From an uncultured bacterium (GTDB lineage: Bacteria > Cyanobacteriota > Vampirovibrionia > Gastranaerophilales > Gastranaerophilaceae), in contig CASDWH010000020.1 of assembly GCA_949284715.1 (NCBI GenBank), positions 1 to 64,000 of the forward strand: a stretch of 64,000 nucleotides of DNA. The letters run 5' to 3'. The notes beneath the pieces are model-generated. The model saw only the letters and a program-made list of their open reading frames with translations, ran no database searches and was not told the origin of the DNA. Below are positions 1 to 8,338 of the stretch, piece by piece (the first letter of the stretch is position 1; each line of letters opens with the position of its first letter). The position numbers and the translations under genes were made by a program.

Positions 1-165
1 ACACTATATGCATCCCTATCAACAATAAAAGATGCTGATATAGCAGAGGAGTCAGCGCGTTATATCCAGACCTCAATCTTGCAAAACGCGGCCTCAACCC
101 TTTTTGCGTCATATAATAATATGAGAAGAGAAAGTGTACTGAGCCTGATAAACGGTATAAGATAA
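1..165 (+). CDS. fliC: Flagellin, C-terminal part (5' end outside window)
   Basis: The first 54 codons visible are the end of a flagellin, the filament subunit exported through the flagellar channel. The stretch around residues 5-30 (SLSTIKDADIAEESARYI) is almost the same as in the complete flagellin at 11765-12634, where it reads SLSTIRDADVAEESTNYI; this is the conserved D0 helix. The tail differs: here it ends in a basic stretch (NNMRRESVLSLINGIR) several residues longer than in the other copy. The gene is cut by the window edge, so its N-terminus and any central variable domain cannot be judged. The presence of two flagellins with different tails suggests a filament of more than one subunit, or a distinct hook-proximal or minor flagellin. 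Confidence 0.9.
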   Translation, partial: TLYASLSTIKDADIAEESARYIQTSILQNAASTLFASYNNMRRESVLSLINGIR

Positions 166-171
166 GAGTTA

Positions 172-230
172 TCCCGAATGTATTTCGGGAACTTACCGGT
201 TGGCTTTCGCAGGGTGCAATTTATTGCACC
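172..230 (+). terminator. Two hairpins after the flagellin stop
   Basis: Positions 172-178 and 184-190 form a perfect 7-bp stem (TCCCGAA/TTCGGGA). Positions 213-220 and 223-230 form an 8-bp inverted repeat (GGTGCAAT/ATTGCACC), followed after nine bases by a run of five T. Either could end the flagellin transcript; neither has an immediately adjacent T-tract, so the terminator call is tentative. Confidence 0.4.
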
Positions 231-253
231 AATCTAAACTTTTTATTAATTAT

Positions 254-355
254 CCCTCCCCAACTAGGGGAGGGGTAAGGGGGAGGGGAGTGATTTCTTT
301 GAGAGTGAAACCCAAATACTGTCCCCCATCCTGGCCTTCCCCAAGTTGGGGAAGG
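254..355. repeat. Two copies of a GC-rich palindromic repeat
   Basis: At 254-274 there is CCCTCCCC, five bases, GGGGAGGG. At 335-355 there is CCTTCCCCAA, one base, TTGGGGAAGG, a nearly perfect 21-bp palindrome. They stand out in an otherwise AT-rich intergenic region. They resemble dispersed intergenic palindromes of the CCTTCCCC/GGGGAAGG type that occur in many genomes. The remaining bases between 166 and 490 hold no convincing gene; short open frames here on both strands code for Pro-Ser-Trp-Gly-rich peptides that come purely from the repeat. Confidence 0.75.
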
Positions 356-490
356 AACTTTATTATTGAATCCCCGCACTGCGTAAATTTTTACAATTAT
401 TACAAAACTTAATTTATACTTGTAATTTAAAAATGTTTTATATATTATAATTGTTAGCACTATGTACACAAGAAATAAGGAATAGCAAAA

Positions 491-844
491 ATGAATCCGA
501 TAATTAAGAATTTAGAAAGTCAATATACGACAAGAGAATTGCCGGAAATGAATCCGGGCGATACCGTTAAGGTATTTGTCAGAATTATTGAAGGGAACAA
601 AGAAAGAGTTCAAGCATTTGAAGGGACTATTATCAAAGAACACGGTTCTGGTATCAACAAAACTATTACCGTAAGAAAAGTATTCCAAGGTGTTGGTGTT
701 GAACGTGTGTTCTTAGTATACTCTCCGCGTATTGAAAAAATTAATGTTTTAAGACGCGGTGATGTTAGACGTTCTAAGCTCTACTACCTGAGAGAACGTT
801 CCGGTAAAGCTACCCGTATTAAGGAAAAAATTGAAAAAAAATAA
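491..844 (+). CDS. rplS: 50S ribosomal protein L19 (bL19)
   Basis: The 117-residue product has the length and pattern of bL19, which sits at the interface of the large and small ribosomal subunits. Typical features are the N-terminal PGDTV motif (about residues 22-26), the FEGT segment near residue 39, and the basic region RRSKLYYLRERSGKATRIKEK near the C-terminus. A purine-rich Shine-Dalgarno (AAGGA) lies just before the ATG. A TATAAT at 446-451 could be the -10 box. The end of the gene overlaps the start of rbgA by 14 bases, so the two are probably translationally coupled; both serve the large subunit. Confidence 0.97.
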   Translation: MNPIIKNLESQYTTRELPEMNPGDTVKVFVRIIEGNKERVQAFEGTIIKEHGSGINKTITVRKVFQGVGVERVFLVYSPRIEKINVLRRGDVRRSKLYYLRERSGKATRIKEKIEKK

Positions 845-1682
845 GTCACATATTCACTGGTATCCGGGACATATTGCAAAAGCAGAACGGCAGTTAAAAG
901 AACAGCTTAAGCTTATTGATGTTGTGATTGAAGTTCGGGATGCAAGAATACCTTTAAGCAGTGCTTATAACAACATAAAGAAACTTCTGGGCGATAAACC
1001 GAGGTTTCTTTTGTTAAATAAGTCTGATTTGGTTAAGCTTGATGAAATCAGCCTCTGGATTAAATATTTAGCGAAAGAAGCCGGTTGCAAAGTCCTTTTA
1101 AGCGACGGTAAGAATTCTTTTAATTTTAATAAAATCATTGATACAGCCGTAGAACTTGCGGAGCCTAAAATACAGGTATTAATGTCTAAAGGGCTTTTGC
1201 GCCGCCCTGCACGCGTTATGATATGCGGTATGCCAAACGTCGGTAAATCAAGTATTATTAACCGTCTTACCCGTTCGTCTAAAACAAAAACCGGTGCTAA
1301 AGCAGGTGTTACACGCCAGCAGCAATGGGTTAGAATTAATCCTAAACTGGAACTTCTCGATACTCCTGGAATAATACCAACCCGTCAGGATGACCAGATG
1401 GCGGCTTCCAGGCTTGCTATGGTCAATTCTGTTTCTGAAAATGCATATACTGCCGAGTTTGTTGCGCGTGAGTTGTTAGAAATCCTCGACAAAAAATATC
1501 CTGAAGATGTAAGAGAATATTATAAACTTAATACTGTTCCAACGCTGGAAAACATTGCAATCTCAAGAAACTGGATAAAATCTGCGGCGGAACCGGATAT
1601 TGAACGTACGGCAAGTTATGTTTTGAAGTCATTTAGAGATGGCGATATTGGAAAGTTTATTCTTGATGTTCTGCCAGAATAG
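831..1682 (+). CDS. rbgA: Ribosome biogenesis GTPase RbgA/YlqF
   Basis: This is a circularly permuted GTPase for late 50S assembly. The permutation is visible: the G4 motif NKSD (residues 63-66) comes before the G1 P-loop GMPNVGKS (133-140) and the G3 motif DTPG (177-180). The N-terminus HWYPGHIAKA is the typical RbgA opening, and the C-terminal helical domain is present, giving a normal length of 283 residues. Translation starts at a TTG inside the end of rplS; an AAGGA lies about six bases before it. The pairing with rplS is common and fits a shared role in assembling the large subunit. Confidence 0.95.
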   Translation: MKKNKSHIHWYPGHIAKAERQLKEQLKLIDVVIEVRDARIPLSSAYNNIKKLLGDKPRFLLLNKSDLVKLDEISLWIKYLAKEAGCKVLLSDGKNSFNFNKIIDTAVELAEPKIQVLMSKGLLRRPARVMICGMPNVGKSSIINRLTRSSKTKTGAKAGVTRQQQWVRINPKLELLDTPGIIPTRQDDQMAASRLAMVNSVSENAYTAEFVARELLEILDKKYPEDVREYYKLNTVPTLENIAISRNWIKSAAEPDIERTASYVLKSFRDGDIGKFILDVLPE

Positions 1683-1803
1683 ACCTAACAATAGATGTAT
1701 GAATTGTTTTCTGTATAAAAATACTTTAATTATACGATGTATATCATGCTGAAATAATGTAAACTTCCTACTGTAGTACATCTACACTTGGTGAGAGGTA
1801 AAG

Positions 1804-2247
1804 TTGAAGAAATTTAAATTCCGGCTGGATGTTGTTTTAAACATGCGTCAGCGTGAGTTAGAAAAAAAACAGCAGGAAATGGCTGAAATAGTTAAAGTTA
1901 TTGAAGAGCAGCAGGCAAAACTGGAATCTATCAATAATGAATGCCAAAAAACGGAATCAGATTTAGAAAAACTTATGAACTCCGAGTCAATAGATGTGGT
2001 TATGATTAACGGACACAGAAATTATGCATTGAAACTCGTTAATGATGCTAAAAACCAGGAAGTAGTTATAAATCGCGCAAAACAGCTTCTGGAACATAAA
2101 AAACAAGAGGTTCAGGAGGCTTACAAAAAAGTAAAAATTCTTGAAAAGCTGAAAGAAAAGCAGGAAAAGCAATACATGACGAATATTGAACATATACTCG
2201 CAAAAGAAATTGATGACATAGCAGTGACAAGGTATAAAGCAGGTTAA
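1804..2247 (+). CDS. fliJ: Flagellar export protein FliJ-like
   Basis: This 147-residue protein is almost entirely coiled coil, starting with MKKFKFRLDVVLNMRQREL, the typical FliJ opening (F-x-F-x-L-x-x-V-L). FliJ is the stalk-like component of the flagellar export ATPase complex with FliI and FliH. The start is TTG, preceded by GGTGAGAGGT. The 121 bases before it hold a small hairpin (TGTAG/CTACA at about 1771-1785) and no gene, so the promoter of this operon is probably here. fliK follows five bases after the stop. fliI and fliH are in separate loci at 62408 and 42212. Confidence 0.85.
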   Translation: MKKFKFRLDVVLNMRQRELEKKQQEMAEIVKVIEEQQAKLESINNECQKTESDLEKLMNSESIDVVMINGHRNYALKLVNDAKNQEVVINRAKQLLEHKKQEVQEAYKKVKILEKLKEKQEKQYMTNIEHILAKEIDDIAVTRYKAG

Positions 2248-2252
2248 AAAAT

Positions 2253-4532
2253 ATGGTAAAAGAACTTGTAATGGATAATATGTATAGCCCTGATACCCTT
2301 TCTGCCAGAATGAAGGGGGCAGATAAGTCCGGCTTTGAAAACACCGGTACCTTTCAGAATATTTTTGATAATAAAAACAACTATGCAGGCGTCGATAATA
2401 AGTTTTCATACGGAAAAGATTTAGCATACAGAAATACCTCTTCTAATCACAGAGGGTTTTCTTCTGATAATAATGATTTTGTAAAACAAGATAGAGTATT
2501 TTCTTCAACAACGACAAACCAGGATAAATTAACAAATACCCCGGCAGAAGAGATTAAACAAGATAATTTTACTGTATCTGACGGCTACTCTTTTTCTATC
2601 CGCGACTCATTACAGGAAAAAAGCAGTGAAGTTGATTCTTCAGAAAGCCCCGCAGAAATAATTTCCTTATCAGAAGAAGATACTGAAGCACCTGTTTTAG
2701 ATGATACGGAATCCGTTGACAGCTTAGATATAAATAGTGAAAAAACAGATATAAATCCGCAAATAACTGTCCTGCCGGTATCAAAAAATGTTCCTGCTGC
2801 GGCTTCTGAATTGACTACAGTATTACTCGAAAATCCCCGGATTGCTGATACAGTAGAAACTTCTGAAGATTTAACCGGAGTAAAACCTCCGGTATTGCAG
2901 TATAATCCGGAAACCGTTATTGATACGGAAAAGGTTAAAAATACAGTTTTAAATGCTGCTGCAAAAGCTGGTTCTGTAGATGTAGATGAAACATTGCAAA
3001 CATTGGATATATCAGAAACTGATGTAAATGAGGCTGCGGATAATAGTATCCAACTTACAGATGGCAGCGGCTGGGAGGTACTTGATAAAGATTCACAGTA
3101 TGAATATACAGATAGTATCGCGCTTAGTGATGTAGCTGAAACGGATACAATATTTTCTGAAACTGCTGATACAGGGGAAGCGGCTGTAAATACCGATGTG
3201 AATCTAAAAACAGATACCGTAAACAAAGAATCAGGTAGTATTCTAAAATCTGGACTTCAAACGGAAATTCCTACAGACATTGATATTGCCCCGGAGCCGG
3301 TTTCTAAAAAAGCAGGAACAGAAGTCAATATTGATAAAGAAACAAACATTGATAACAGAACGGGTATAGATAGTATTGAACCTGAAAATCAAAGTATAGA
3401 GCCGGATAGTATGGCATCTGATATAGAAATACTTGAAAAAGATACTTCTGAAAATCAGGAGGTGCAGACTAAAATACACTCTGACATTGATTTAAAAACA
3501 GTTTCTGCTGATGAACAATCCGATTTAGAGGCTGAACCAGCAGTAATAGAGAAAAAAGAAGAAGAAATCACTATAGATGATTCAGATTTAGAAATAGATA
3601 TGGTTTCTGAAAGTGATAACCTTACAAATGATGAAAATCATCAATCAAATGAATTCAAGAAAAGCCGGGAGAGCATAGACGAATCTCTCGAAGAGCGGAC
3701 ACGATTGGCGTATGTTGATATGACAGATGTTTCTGATTCTTCTGAAAATGATGTTTTGGCTCAGTTAGAAAGCCGGTTTGGCAGTGAAGTCAGTGAGGAA
3801 GTTTCAACAACAGAAAATTCAGAAACCGTAAATATTAATGATTTTGTGAATAATGCGGATGCTGATACAGAACTGCCAATTGAAAATAAAATCAAAGCCT
3901 CTTCTTTAGAAGATGTGGTAGATGAAAAAATGGCTGATGACCTTGGGATTCAGTTAAAAGACAGCAGCTCATCCGAGTCCGGGCAGATTGGTGCAAATTC
4001 TACAGCAGAGCAGTTAATCAGATATTCTATAGAAGGAGAAACAGGGTTTGACAATAGGCTCTCTTCTATTTTCAAGCAAAATGCTCCGCAGCAATCCTCC
4101 GGTTTAATGACTAATTCCAGAGAGATACTTGCGCAAATTAATGAAAAATTAACGACCTTTAATTTCAGACCGGGCGCAAAACTTACAATGCAATTAAGCC
4201 CGGAAAACCTTGGAACGGTTGAAATTAAATTAACAAATACATTAGACGGTATAAGAGCAGAGATGACAGCAACTTCTGATGATGCCGGAAACGCTTTAAA
4301 TAAACATATTGACGATTTAAGGGATACATTACAAAAATATGGCGTGCGCTTAGACAGGGTTTCTGTTTCAACAACCCAGCCGCAGCAGTCCAATGCACAG
4401 CAGGATTACACAGAACAAGGCAGTTCGCAGCGCCAGCAGCAGGAACAGCAGCACCAGCAAAAAGAAGAACGCGGCGCTCAAAAATTTGAGGATATGGTAA
4501 GTTCGTTATATGAAGAAGGACACAAGGAGTAG
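2253..4532 (+). CDS. fliK: Flagellar hook-length control protein FliK
   Basis: The 759-residue protein has a very long, acidic, Ser/Thr/Asp/Glu-rich and probably disordered N-terminal part, and a conserved C-terminal FliK domain at about residues 644-706 with the LSPENLGTVEIKL motif. This fits a molecular ruler: the disordered part measures the hook and the C-domain switches export specificity at FlhB. A Gln-rich tail (about 710-745) follows. It is larger than the enterobacterial protein (about 400 residues). The start chosen is the ATG five bases after fliJ; a later ATG (2271) is possible. It lies between fliJ and flgD, the usual order. Confidence 0.93.
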   Translation: MVKELVMDNMYSPDTLSARMKGADKSGFENTGTFQNIFDNKNNYAGVDNKFSYGKDLAYRNTSSNHRGFSSDNNDFVKQDRVFSSTTTNQDKLTNTPAEEIKQDNFTVSDGYSFSIRDSLQEKSSEVDSSESPAEIISLSEEDTEAPVLDDTESVDSLDINSEKTDINPQITVLPVSKNVPAAASELTTVLLENPRIADTVETSEDLTGVKPPVLQYNPETVIDTEKVKNTVLNAAAKAGSVDVDETLQTLDISETDVNEAADNSIQLTDGSGWEVLDKDSQYEYTDSIALSDVAETDTIFSETADTGEAAVNTDVNLKTDTVNKESGSILKSGLQTEIPTDIDIAPEPVSKKAGTEVNIDKETNIDNRTGIDSIEPENQSIEPDSMASDIEILEKDTSENQEVQTKIHSDIDLKTVSADEQSDLEAEPAVIEKKEEEITIDDSDLEIDMVSESDNLTNDENHQSNEFKKSRESIDESLEERTRLAYVDMTDVSDSSENDVLAQLESRFGSEVSEEVSTTENSETVNINDFVNNADADTELPIENKIKASSLEDVVDEKMADDLGIQLKDSSSSESGQIGANSTAEQLIRYSIEGETGFDNRLSSIFKQNAPQQSSGLMTNSREILAQINEKLTTFNFRPGAKLTMQLSPENLGTVEIKLTNTLDGIRAEMTATSDDAGNALNKHIDDLRDTLQKYGVRLDRVSVSTTQPQQSNAQQDYTEQGSSQRQQQEQQHQQKEERGAQKFEDMVSSLYEEGHKE

Positions 4533-4544
4533 GAGGTAAGTATT

Positions 4545-5192
4545 ATGTCAATGGTGACTGATCAAATAGTAAGTTTACAAAATCAATCAGAATTTACACA
4601 GGCTAACAGCAATACATCCAAGTCATCGGGCGGTGTGGAGTCCGATTATACAATGTTTTTAACTCTAATGCTTGAACAGTTGGAAAACCAAGACCCGACT
4701 GAACCGATGGATAACAGTGAATGGTTGTCCCAGCTTGCTCAATATTCAACATTAGAACAAATGACACAGATGAACGCTAATATGGAAGATATAATGACCG
4801 GTCTGGATGGTATTTCATCAAGTGTAGGAACAAATGCGGTAATTACCCAAACTATGTCGCTTGTCGGAAAAGAAGTTACTATTGAGTATTCGGAAACTAT
4901 AAAAGATGAAAATGGTGAACCTGTTACAGATGAAAACGGAACAGCACAGACAGAAGAAAAAACAGTAAGCGGTGTTGTTACGGAAGCAAAGTTTGAAGGC
5001 GGAATAGGTTATGTTAAAGTCGGCGATGAATATTATTCAATCGCTAATGTAACATCAATCCGCGAGCCGGCTGAAAGCGCAGAAGAAAGTACAGCTTCCG
5101 GCGGAAATGCGGCGGTTGATGCAGCGGCAGCGGCGTATGGCGCTCAGCAAAAAACGCGTTCAACTGCAAGTATAATTAACGATATTTTATAA
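4545..5192 (+). CDS. flgD: Flagellar hook capping (scaffold) protein FlgD
   Basis: The 215-residue product has the FlgD signature in its N-terminal part: MFLTLMLEQLENQDPTEPMD, followed by QLAQYSTLEQM. FlgD caps the growing hook and guides polymerisation of FlgE. The second half holds an SH3-like segment (VGKEVTIEY ... VSGVVTEAKF ... YSIANVTSI). A strong GGAGG lies about eight bases before the ATG. The Ala/Gln-rich tail is typical of a variable region. It is followed directly by the hook gene flgE. Confidence 0.96.
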   Translation: MSMVTDQIVSLQNQSEFTQANSNTSKSSGGVESDYTMFLTLMLEQLENQDPTEPMDNSEWLSQLAQYSTLEQMTQMNANMEDIMTGLDGISSSVGTNAVITQTMSLVGKEVTIEYSETIKDENGEPVTDENGTAQTEEKTVSGVVTEAKFEGGIGYVKVGDEYYSIANVTSIREPAESAEESTASGGNAAVDAAAAAYGAQQKTRSTASIINDIL

Positions 5193-5239
5193 AAATAATA
5201 AAACTAAATATAAATGAGCAAATTCGGAGGAGGAAAAGA

Positions 5240-6616
5240 ATGTCACAAGCTCTTTACACATCAGGAACCGGTCTAAAAGCCGGAACCAACCAGATTAACG
5301 TTGTATCAAACAACGTTGCAAACATGAATACGACGGCCTATAAATCCAGTCGTGTTAATTTTGAAACACTGTTCTACTCTGATTTGTCGCATAGTTCAAC
5401 TGCAAGTGTAACATCCGGCGGTGTTAACGCAAAACAGGTTGGGCATGGTGTTCAAATCGGGAGTATAACACGTAACTTTACTCAGGGTACATTTATTAAT
5501 ACCGGACGTGATCAGGATATGATGATTTCCGGTAACGGATACTTTGTCGTTACTGACTCAAGCGGACAAAGTTTCTTAACCCGTGACGGGTCATTTTCTC
5601 TTGACTCAAATGGTGATCTTGTAACATCATCAGGTTACTATGTAATGGGTGCAACAAGTACCTATTCAACAACATCCTCAGATGTAAATATACATATCCC
5701 GACATTGTTAAATATGGATGTTCACGGAACAACTGCTGCTGAGTTCGGCGAAACACTTGTTTCTGAAATGAATAATGCCGATATTACAGCAGGTACATTT
5801 ACAATGATTATTAACGATAATGGCGGGCCTCAGACTGTAAATATTACATTGACACAGGATGATATAGATACAATGGATATAACCGCCCTCGTTGGAGAGA
5901 TAAATACCCAGTTGCAGGATGCCGGTGCTGATGATAAAGTTACAGCTTCTGTTACAGATGGTACAATTACTTTTGCAGCGGCAGATGCGGATACTGCTAT
6001 TGAGTTTGAAACCCCTGAAGAAGGCGGCTCAAATTTCGTTGAAGAATTAGGCTTGTCCAATGTAGAAAAAACCGAAGGTACTGACAACTATGTTACAAAA
6101 GTTGCTAATTATTCGGCAGTTGTTGATGAAGCAGGTTCATATAACGCATCTGTAACGTTGGAAGACTGGGGGGTAAGTAATAATGGTATTATAGAAGCTA
6201 CTTACTCGGATGGTTCAAAATTAACGGTTGCAATAGATGAGAATAATGAAATGACCTGGCAGATTACAACAGGTGATTTCGTTAAAATTACCGGTGACGA
6301 TGTTACTATGGATGATGGCGTTCTCGACTATGCAAACATGATGCTTGAAATGTGCATGGTTGTTAATGAAAGCGGTTTGGAATCCGATAGTAACAACTTG
6401 TGGACTATTGGCTCAAATGCAGGAACTCCGTATTTCGGAGTTGCAGGTTATGCGGCATTTGGTACTATTCAGACAGGAGGTTTGGAAGCATCTAACGTTG
6501 AACTTTCAGATGAATTGTCTGAAATGATACTTGCCCAGCGTCTGGTACAGGCAAATTCGCGTGTATTCAACACTGCAAGCAGTACACTCGAAACGCTTGT
6601 ATACCTCGGGCAGTAG
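5240..6616 (+). CDS. flgE: Flagellar hook protein FlgE
   Basis: At 458 residues it is of hook protein size. The N-terminal rod/hook motif (SGTGLKAGTNQINVVSNNVANMNTTAYK) and the C-terminal helix ending in ANSRVFNTASSTLETLV are the conserved D0 ends shared by FlgE, FlgF and FlgG. The central domain is large (about residues 150-340), which argues for the hook FlgE over the shorter rod proteins; the following position after flgK-like ruler gene fliK and flgD supports it. GGAGGAGG lies seven bases before the start. The operon seems to end here; an inverted repeat follows. Confidence 0.93.
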   Translation: MSQALYTSGTGLKAGTNQINVVSNNVANMNTTAYKSSRVNFETLFYSDLSHSSTASVTSGGVNAKQVGHGVQIGSITRNFTQGTFINTGRDQDMMISGNGYFVVTDSSGQSFLTRDGSFSLDSNGDLVTSSGYYVMGATSTYSTTSSDVNIHIPTLLNMDVHGTTAAEFGETLVSEMNNADITAGTFTMIINDNGGPQTVNITLTQDDIDTMDITALVGEINTQLQDAGADDKVTASVTDGTITFAAADADTAIEFETPEEGGSNFVEELGLSNVEKTEGTDNYVTKVANYSAVVDEAGSYNASVTLEDWGVSNNGIIEATYSDGSKLTVAIDENNEMTWQITTGDFVKITGDDVTMDDGVLDYANMMLEMCMVVNESGLESDSNNLWTIGSNAGTPYFGVAGYAAFGTIQTGGLEASNVELSDELSEMILAQRLVQANSRVFNTASSTLETLVYLGQ

Positions 6617-6633
6617 TTAGGTTAACGTAAAAG

Positions 6634-6682
6634 CATGCCCTTTTAAAACAAAATTTTGTCAAATATGTTACAAAAGGGCATG
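6634..6682. repeat. 11-bp inverted repeat between flgE and yggS
   Basis: CATGCCCTTTT (6634-6644) and AAAAGGGCATG (6672-6682) are perfect inverted copies separated by 27 bases. No T-tract follows, so it is not a typical intrinsic terminator. A second AAGCATGC lies at about 6707-6714. It may be a long-loop terminator for flgE or a protein binding site in front of yggS. The stretch 6617-6830 otherwise holds no gene. Confidence 0.6.
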
Positions 6683-6830
6683 TATTTACAAAACTTAACA
6701 AAATACAAGCATGCTGAAATACATGTGAATCATGGGTTTGAGCGTGCGGGTAAAAGAGGCAAAAATATTTACAAAGATATATTTGTCTGCCCATGAAAGT
6801 TATTATATAATCAAGAAGAGGGTAGGGGAG

Positions 6831-7496
6831 ATGAGTAAAAGTACAATTGAAAATAATCTTCTACTTATCAGAAACAATATTGCACCTTGGAAACCAAATA
6901 TTATTGCGGTAACAAAATACTACGATAAAACAGCTATAGAAGAAGCTTTTGATTGCGGGCTAAGGGATTTTGCAGAGTCCCGCGCTAATGATGGAATATC
7001 GAAAATCGAGTCATTGTGTAAAGAGCTTAGGGAAAAATCGACATTCCATTTTATCGGTCATCTGCAAAGTAATAAAGCTCGAAGGGTTGTTAAGTATTTT
7101 GACTATATTCAGTCTGTTGATTCGCTGAAAATTGCTGAATTGATTTCTGGTTATGCACTGGAGGCCGGTAAGGTACAGAAAGTGCTTTTGGAACTTAATA
7201 TTGCTGGTGAAGAAACTAAGTTTGGATATAGTAAAGAAGGAATGTTAAGGGATTTTGAACGTATAATAAGCCTCGATGGAATTGAGGTTTGCGGGATAAT
7301 GAGTATGGCACCTCTGGCTGCTGATGATAACAGGCTTGAGTATTTATTTGAAGATGTAAGAACTTTTAAAGACAAGCTTGAAACAATGTTTGGCTGCAAG
7401 CTGCCGGAACTTTCGATGGGAATGAGTAATGATTATCATATCGCTGTTAAACACGGCGCCACTATGATAAGAATTGGCAGAAAATTATTTAGTTAA
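6831..7496 (+). CDS. yggS: PLP homeostasis protein YggS/YlmE
   Basis: This is the 221-residue single-domain relative of alanine racemase that binds pyridoxal phosphate and balances vitamin B6 and amino acid pools. The PLP lysine is K29 in the motif IAVTKYYD. Other family motifs are FHFIGHLQSNKARRVV, GIMSMAP and LSMGMSNDYHIAVKHGATMIRIG. The reading frame is open further upstream, but the ATG at 6831 is chosen: it is directly preceded by GGGTAGGGGAG and gives the family length. sepF follows 21 bases downstream, a gene pair conserved in Firmicutes and cyanobacteria. Confidence 0.95.
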   Translation: MSKSTIENNLLLIRNNIAPWKPNIIAVTKYYDKTAIEEAFDCGLRDFAESRANDGISKIESLCKELREKSTFHFIGHLQSNKARRVVKYFDYIQSVDSLKIAELISGYALEAGKVQKVLLELNIAGEETKFGYSKEGMLRDFERIISLDGIEVCGIMSMAPLAADDNRLEYLFEDVRTFKDKLETMFGCKLPELSMGMSNDYHIAVKHGATMIRIGRKLFS

Positions 7497-7517
7497 TTAA
7501 ATTGGAGGAAAATAAGA

Positions 7518-8015
7518 ATGACTTTATCAGATGGTTTGAACGGAATAATCAGTTTTATAAAAAAAGGATTTGAAGGAAGGGATGATGATCCGTTTGATTT
7601 CGGCGATGAGGGTGAAGAATATGTTTCTGATGGCAATGCGGCACTTGATGTAATGTACAGCCCGAAAAATGAAAACAGATGGGACAGAGAAAGAGAAAAT
7701 AAAGTTGTTTCCCATCCTAATTATCGCACTGGCGAAGTTACGATTATGGAACCGCGTTCTTTCGGCGAGGCTGTTCAAATTGTAAAAAAATTAAAAGATA
7801 AAAATACTGTTGTTCTGAATCTTCATCTTTTAGACAAAGAACAGTCACAAAGAACTATCGACTTTGTCTGCGGTGCGGCTCATGCATTAAACGGCACTCC
7901 GCAAAAAGTAGGTGATATGGTGTTTGTTTTCACTCCTTCAAATGTTGCGCTTTCTGTTGAATCAGCAATGGTTCAAAACAAGTTCAGCGAATCTTTGTGG
8001 AACAAACCCCTATAA
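7518..8015 (+). CDS. sepF: Cell division protein SepF
   Basis: The 165-residue protein has a short amphipathic N-terminus (DGLNGIISFIKKGF), an acidic linker, and the C-terminal SepF/DUF552 domain from about residue 75 (VTIMEPRSFGEAVQIVKKLKDKNTVVLNL ... RTIDFVCGAAHALNGTPQKVGDMVFVFTP). SepF tethers FtsZ to the membrane and organises the Z-ring; it is found in Gram-positives, cyanobacteria and their relatives, which agrees with the proposed lineage. GGAGGAAAA lies before the ATG. A clear terminator follows at 8070. Confidence 0.96.
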   Translation: MTLSDGLNGIISFIKKGFEGRDDDPFDFGDEGEEYVSDGNAALDVMYSPKNENRWDRERENKVVSHPNYRTGEVTIMEPRSFGEAVQIVKKLKDKNTVVLNLHLLDKEQSQRTIDFVCGAAHALNGTPQKVGDMVFVFTPSNVALSVESAMVQNKFSESLWNKPL

Positions 8016-8069
8016 GAAGAGAGAGATTTTAAAATACTAATATATTGATTTGTGATAGTTGGATTTTCA

Positions 8070-8093
8070 GGGTGCATTTGCACCCTTCTTTTT
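8070..8093 (+). terminator. Intrinsic terminator of yggS-sepF
   Basis: GGGTGCA (8070-8076) pairs with TGCACCC (8079-8085), followed by TTCTTTTT. A classic stem and T-tract placed 55 bases after the sepF stop. Confidence 0.85.
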
Positions 8094-8109
8094 ATTGTAT
8101 TTATATAAT

Positions 8110-8136
8110 AAAAATGCCTGCCATTATGGCAGGCAT
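8110..8136 (-). terminator. Intrinsic terminator for the minus-strand genes
   Basis: On the minus strand ATGCCTGCC, five bases, GGCAGGCAT is followed directly by a run of T (top strand 8108-8114 is A-rich). It would end the minus-strand transcript carrying the radical SAM gene, but it lies about 200 bases past that gene's stop, beyond the remnant-like frames at 8153-8335. Confidence 0.8.
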
Positions 8137-8152
8137 AGTGCTGGAAATTTTA

Positions 8153-8335
8153 CTAATATACAAACATACCGTCAATAGTTCTTCTATACAGCGGAAGCAT
8201 TGCTCTGTGCGCTCTTACATATTCCGGGTGTGGTATATATTGCGGGCTAGCTTTCCTTGAAAACTGATATTAGCAGGAATGAATTTATTGTTCAGTGTAT
8301 AGAATATGCTCTTAACAATTTTAAGAAAGATTAAA
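8153..8335 (-). pseudogene. Possible remnant of a small gene, in two frames
   Basis: Between the radical SAM stop and the terminator, the minus strand holds two coding-like open stretches without a start codon. The downstream one (8153-8269) reads ...SPQYIPHPEYVRAHRAM then LPLYRRTIDGMFVY and a stop. The upstream one, in another frame, reads ...YTLNNKFIPANISFQGKLA. Joined by one frameshift near 8240-8250 they would form a single peptide of about 60 residues ending just before the terminator. I do not recognise it. It may be a decayed gene, a gene using programmed frameshifting, or chance. Confidence 0.3.
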
Positions 8336-8338
8336 GTT

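Noticed and set aside
200-469. Open frames on both strands coding Pro-Ser-Trp-Gly-rich peptides
   Set aside because: They follow exactly the GC-rich palindromic repeat and have no ribosome binding site; they are by-products of the repeat.
6732-6830. N-terminal extension of YggS
   Set aside because: The ATG at 6831 has the ribosome binding site and gives the family length.
8045-8260. Plus-strand ORF of 71 codons after sepF
   Set aside because: It runs through both terminators and is antisense to more protein-like minus-strand frames.
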